From contig JAHBVU010000014.1 in NCBI GenBank assembly GCA_019637315.1, forward strand, positions 1-64,000: a stretch of 64,000 nt of DNA, given 5' to 3'. This document shows positions 61,979 through 64,000 of the stretch, one piece after another. Numbering within the stretch: position 1 is the stretch's first letter; each line of letters begins with the position of its first letter. The stretch is from Gemmatimonadales bacterium. Lineage in GTDB: Bacteria > Gemmatimonadota > Gemmatimonadetes > Gemmatimonadales > GWC2-71-9. The notes beneath the pieces are model-generated. The model saw only the letters and a program-made list of their open reading frames with translations, made no database searches and was not told where the DNA came from. The position numbers were made by a program, and so were the translations under genes.

Positions 61979-64000
61979 ATGCGATTCAGAAATGCTGGAT
62001 TGTCGGGGCGGCTCGACCGCCTGAGCGTGGAACGGCTGGCGTGTGCTGCCGGCCTGCCGCGCCCGCTGGCTGCACGGGTAGCGGAGGTCATCGTGGAGAG
62101 CCGGCTGCCGGATGAGCGCAGAGAAGAAGTCTTTCGGGAGCTGGTTGCGCACTTCGAAGACGGCATTGCCGCCGGACGGACACCCGAGGAACTCCTGACG
62201 GCCTTCGGCGACGGCAAGCAGGCGGCCGCCCTGATCGGTCGTTCCAAACGCACCGTCACGCCGGAGCTGCTGGGTGGGTCGGGCCCGCGGGATAGCTGGG
62301 CTCACCAGGCCGTTCGGGATCTCCGCTATGCCGTCAGGCGCCTCGCGGCTCGGCCGGCTTTCACCGTGATCGCGGTGCTGTCGCTTGCGTTGGGCATCGG
62401 GGCCAACGCGGCGGTCTTCACCCTGGTCAACGATGTGATCTTCCGGAAGCCTCCCATCGAACGGCCCGAGCAAGTCGTCGAGATCTACCGGACCGATGCG
62501 GAGAACGACTTTCTTCCGATCTCCTATCCGGATCTGGAAGACCTGAATCGCCTCGATGCGTTCGAGGGGGTCGGGGGCTTCCGCATGGCCTACGCATCGA
62601 TCGTCGGCCAGCCAGAGCCCGAACGCATCACGCTGCAGCTCGTGTCGGGCAACTTCTTCTCGATCCTGGGCATCAAGGCCGAGCGGGGGCGGATGATTCA
62701 GGCCGCCGATGCCCCCGCGCCGGGGGTCGGCTCGGTGGCGGTGCTCAGCGACCGCTACTGGCGCCGCGTCTTCGGAGCGGACCCGTCCGTCATCGGCCGC
62801 ACGCTCTCGCTGACGGCGGGTGACTATACGATAATCGGTGTGGCAACCCCGGCCTTCGAAGGGAGCCTGCGCGGCATCTCGACCGACGTCTACATCCCGC
62901 TGACCAGGACGGTCGATCTGACGCCGGGAAGCCGCAACGAAGCCACCGACCGCGCCAACCATTCGATCTTCGTCCGGGCTCGCCTGCGGAGCGGTGGTTC
63001 GATCCCTGAAGCCGAGGTGGCAACCCAAGGGCTGGCCGCCAGCCTTCGCGAGCAACGGCTCGAATCGTGGGAAGGCAAGGCAGACTTCACCATCATACCG
63101 GCCGCAGACGTGATCTTCTACCCACCTGTCGACAGCATGCTCCGACCGTTGATCACGGTCCTGATGGTTGTCGTCGGCCTCGTCCTGGTGATTGCCTGTG
63201 CTAACCTGGCGGGATTTCTGCTGGCGCGAGCTATCGATCGCCGGAAGGAAATCGGCGTCCGGCTGAGCCTTGGTGCAACGCGCGGCCAGTTGGTGCGGCA
63301 GTTGCTGGTCGAAACCGTGCTGCTAGGTGCGGTCGGTGGCGTGCTCGGTGTCATTGTCGGCCGCCTGTCACTCCGCGCCGTGCTGGCGGCCGACTTACCG
63401 CTCCCGGCACCCGTGACGCTCGATTTGCCGCTGGATTGGCGCGTTTTGACCTTCACAACGGCCGTTTCGATCGTCGCCGGCCTTCTGGCCGGACTCGCGC
63501 CGGCTCTGCAGGCAACCCGTGTCGATCTTGCCGGCGTCATTCGTGAGGAAAGCGCCGGCGGCGGGCGCCAGAAGAGCGGGCTTCGCAATGCGCTGGTGAC
63601 TGCGCAGGTGGCGGTATCCGTCGTGCTTCTCCTGGCGGCTGGGCTGTTTGTCCGGAGCCTGAGTGCGCTCCGGAGCGTGGACCCCGGGTTCGGCAAGGAC
63701 CCGGCCGCGCTCGTCTGGGTCATGTTCGGCGGAAGCAATACGCCAGAAGGGATTCGGCAATCGGCCGCTCGGATGCATGAGGCGGTTCGGGTGCTGCCTG
63801 GTGTGACGGCGGTCGGAGTTGGGCAGAATGTCCATCTCAACCTGCTCAACCGGAACATGGCCACTATCACCGTCGACGGCGTCGAACCGCCTCCGGGTGA
63901 GGTTGGATTTGCCCTCGACCGTATGAGCATCGACACAGGCTATGTTCGCGCGGTCGGCCTGCGCCTCACGGCCGGCCGCAACCTGACCGCGACCGATCTG
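61979..64000 (+). CDS. ADOP-type ABC transporter permease, N-terminal part (3' truncated by window edge)
   Basis: The frame is open to the window end: 674 codons are visible. The N-terminal 100 residues are helical, with the ADOP-type pattern ELVAHFEDGIAAGRTPEELLTAFGD. A first membrane segment (AFTVIAVLSLALGIGANAAVFTLVNDV) opens an MacB/FtsX-like periplasmic domain, followed near residue 385 by three membrane segments and RRKEIGVRLSLGATRGQLVRQLLVE, a typical FtsX-type loop. A second permease module begins near residue 530 (RNALVTAQVAVSVVLLLAAGLFVRSL). ATG 61979 has GGAGAG upstream. ADOP proteins occur in Acidobacteria and Gemmatimonadota and are presumed to export peptides or lipids; no ATPase gene is visible here. 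Confidence 0.9.
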   Translation, partial: MRFRNAGLSGRLDRLSVERLACAAGLPRPLAARVAEVIVESRLPDERREEVFRELVAHFEDGIAAGRTPEELLTAFGDGKQAAALIGRSKRTVTPELLGGSGPRDSWAHQAVRDLRYAVRRLAARPAFTVIAVLSLALGIGANAAVFTLVNDVIFRKPPIERPEQVVEIYRTDAENDFLPISYPDLEDLNRLDAFEGVGGFRMAYASIVGQPEPERITLQLVSGNFFSILGIKAERGRMIQAADAPAPGVGSVAVLSDRYWRRVFGADPSVIGRTLSLTAGDYTIIGVATPAFEGSLRGISTDVYIPLTRTVDLTPGSRNEATDRANHSIFVRARLRSGGSIPEAEVATQGLAASLREQRLESWEGKADFTIIPAADVIFYPPVDSMLRPLITVLMVVVGLVLVIACANLAGFLLARAIDRRKEIGVRLSLGATRGQLVRQLLVETVLLGAVGGVLGVIVGRLSLRAVLAADLPLPAPVTLDLPLDWRVLTFTTAVSIVAGLLAGLAPALQATRVDLAGVIREESAGGGRQKSGLRNALVTAQVAVSVVLLLAAGLFVRSLSALRSVDPGFGKDPAALVWVMFGGSNTPEGIRQSAARMHEAVRVLPGVTAVGVGQNVHLNLLNRNMATITVDGVEPPPGEVGFALDRMSIDTGYVRAVGLRLTAGRNLTATDL

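Overview
The window is about 64 kb of GC-rich bacterial chromosome with tightly packed genes, many GTG starts and many 4-base ATGA/GTGA overlaps. The gene content suggests Gemmatimonadota or a close relative: a DUF2911 protein, an ADOP-type permease, an S9C peptidase, a DUF5916 outer-membrane protein, lipoproteins combining BIG2 and PD40 repeats, an ECF sigma factor beside a Ser/Thr kinase with TPRs, and a gram-negative envelope with many lipoproteins and barrels. The phylum call is inferred from family content only; there is no rRNA or tRNA gene here, and I saw no CRISPR array, insertion sequence or prophage.

Layout. 1-2.2 kb: the 3' end of a membrane protein gene, a HemS/ChuS-like gene and a lone zinc-free type of ribosomal protein S4. 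2.4-17.1 kb: a large STAND/SARP regulator with unusual domain order, two lipoproteins, a quinone-oxidoreductase-like protein, an M1 peptidase with a barrel-like C-terminus, an S9C peptidase and, on the minus strand, a DUF5916 protein. 17.3-22.4 kb: an operon-like run of serine hydrolase, NapG-like ferredoxin, sugar-phosphate cupin, sugar nucleotidyltransferase, DUF885-like protein and a short-chain dehydrogenase. 22.5-27.4 kb: a secreted protein, NAD-type isocitrate dehydrogenase, a small zinc-ribbon membrane protein, a DUF4139-like protein, a metallophosphoesterase and a SprT-like protein. 27.6-34.3 kb: acyl-CoA dehydrogenase, EtfB, EtfA, NadC, ETF:quinone oxidoreductase and a diguanylate cyclase. 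Together these form a full electron route from an acyl-CoA to the quinone pool.

34.3-39.6 kb (minus): hutU, hutH, hutI and the repressor gene hutC, with a HutC-type operator between hutC and hutI. 39.7-41.4 kb: a DUF6174 lipoprotein and a serpin lipoprotein. 41.7-43.7 kb (minus): htpX and terC behind a well-formed yybP-ykoY (Mn2+) riboswitch with its own terminator, the most notable noncoding element of the window. 43.7-49.8 kb (plus): an FAD oxidoreductase, DUF2911, TerB/DUF697, and the ECF sigma/kinase pair. 49.8-54.6 kb (minus): moeA, mobB, mobA, an outer-membrane barrel and gpmI. 54.7-64 kb: an SH3 protein, a small conserved protein, guaB, a cationic amino acid permease, a DAACS symporter (minus), an NrnA-like DHH phosphoesterase and an ADOP permease that runs off the window end.

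Annotation choices. Several starts are placed downstream of the longest possible frame because of ribosome binding sites, signal peptides or family N-termini; each case is explained. Residue numbers refer to the start given. Functions come from motif and family recognition by eye, without database searches.
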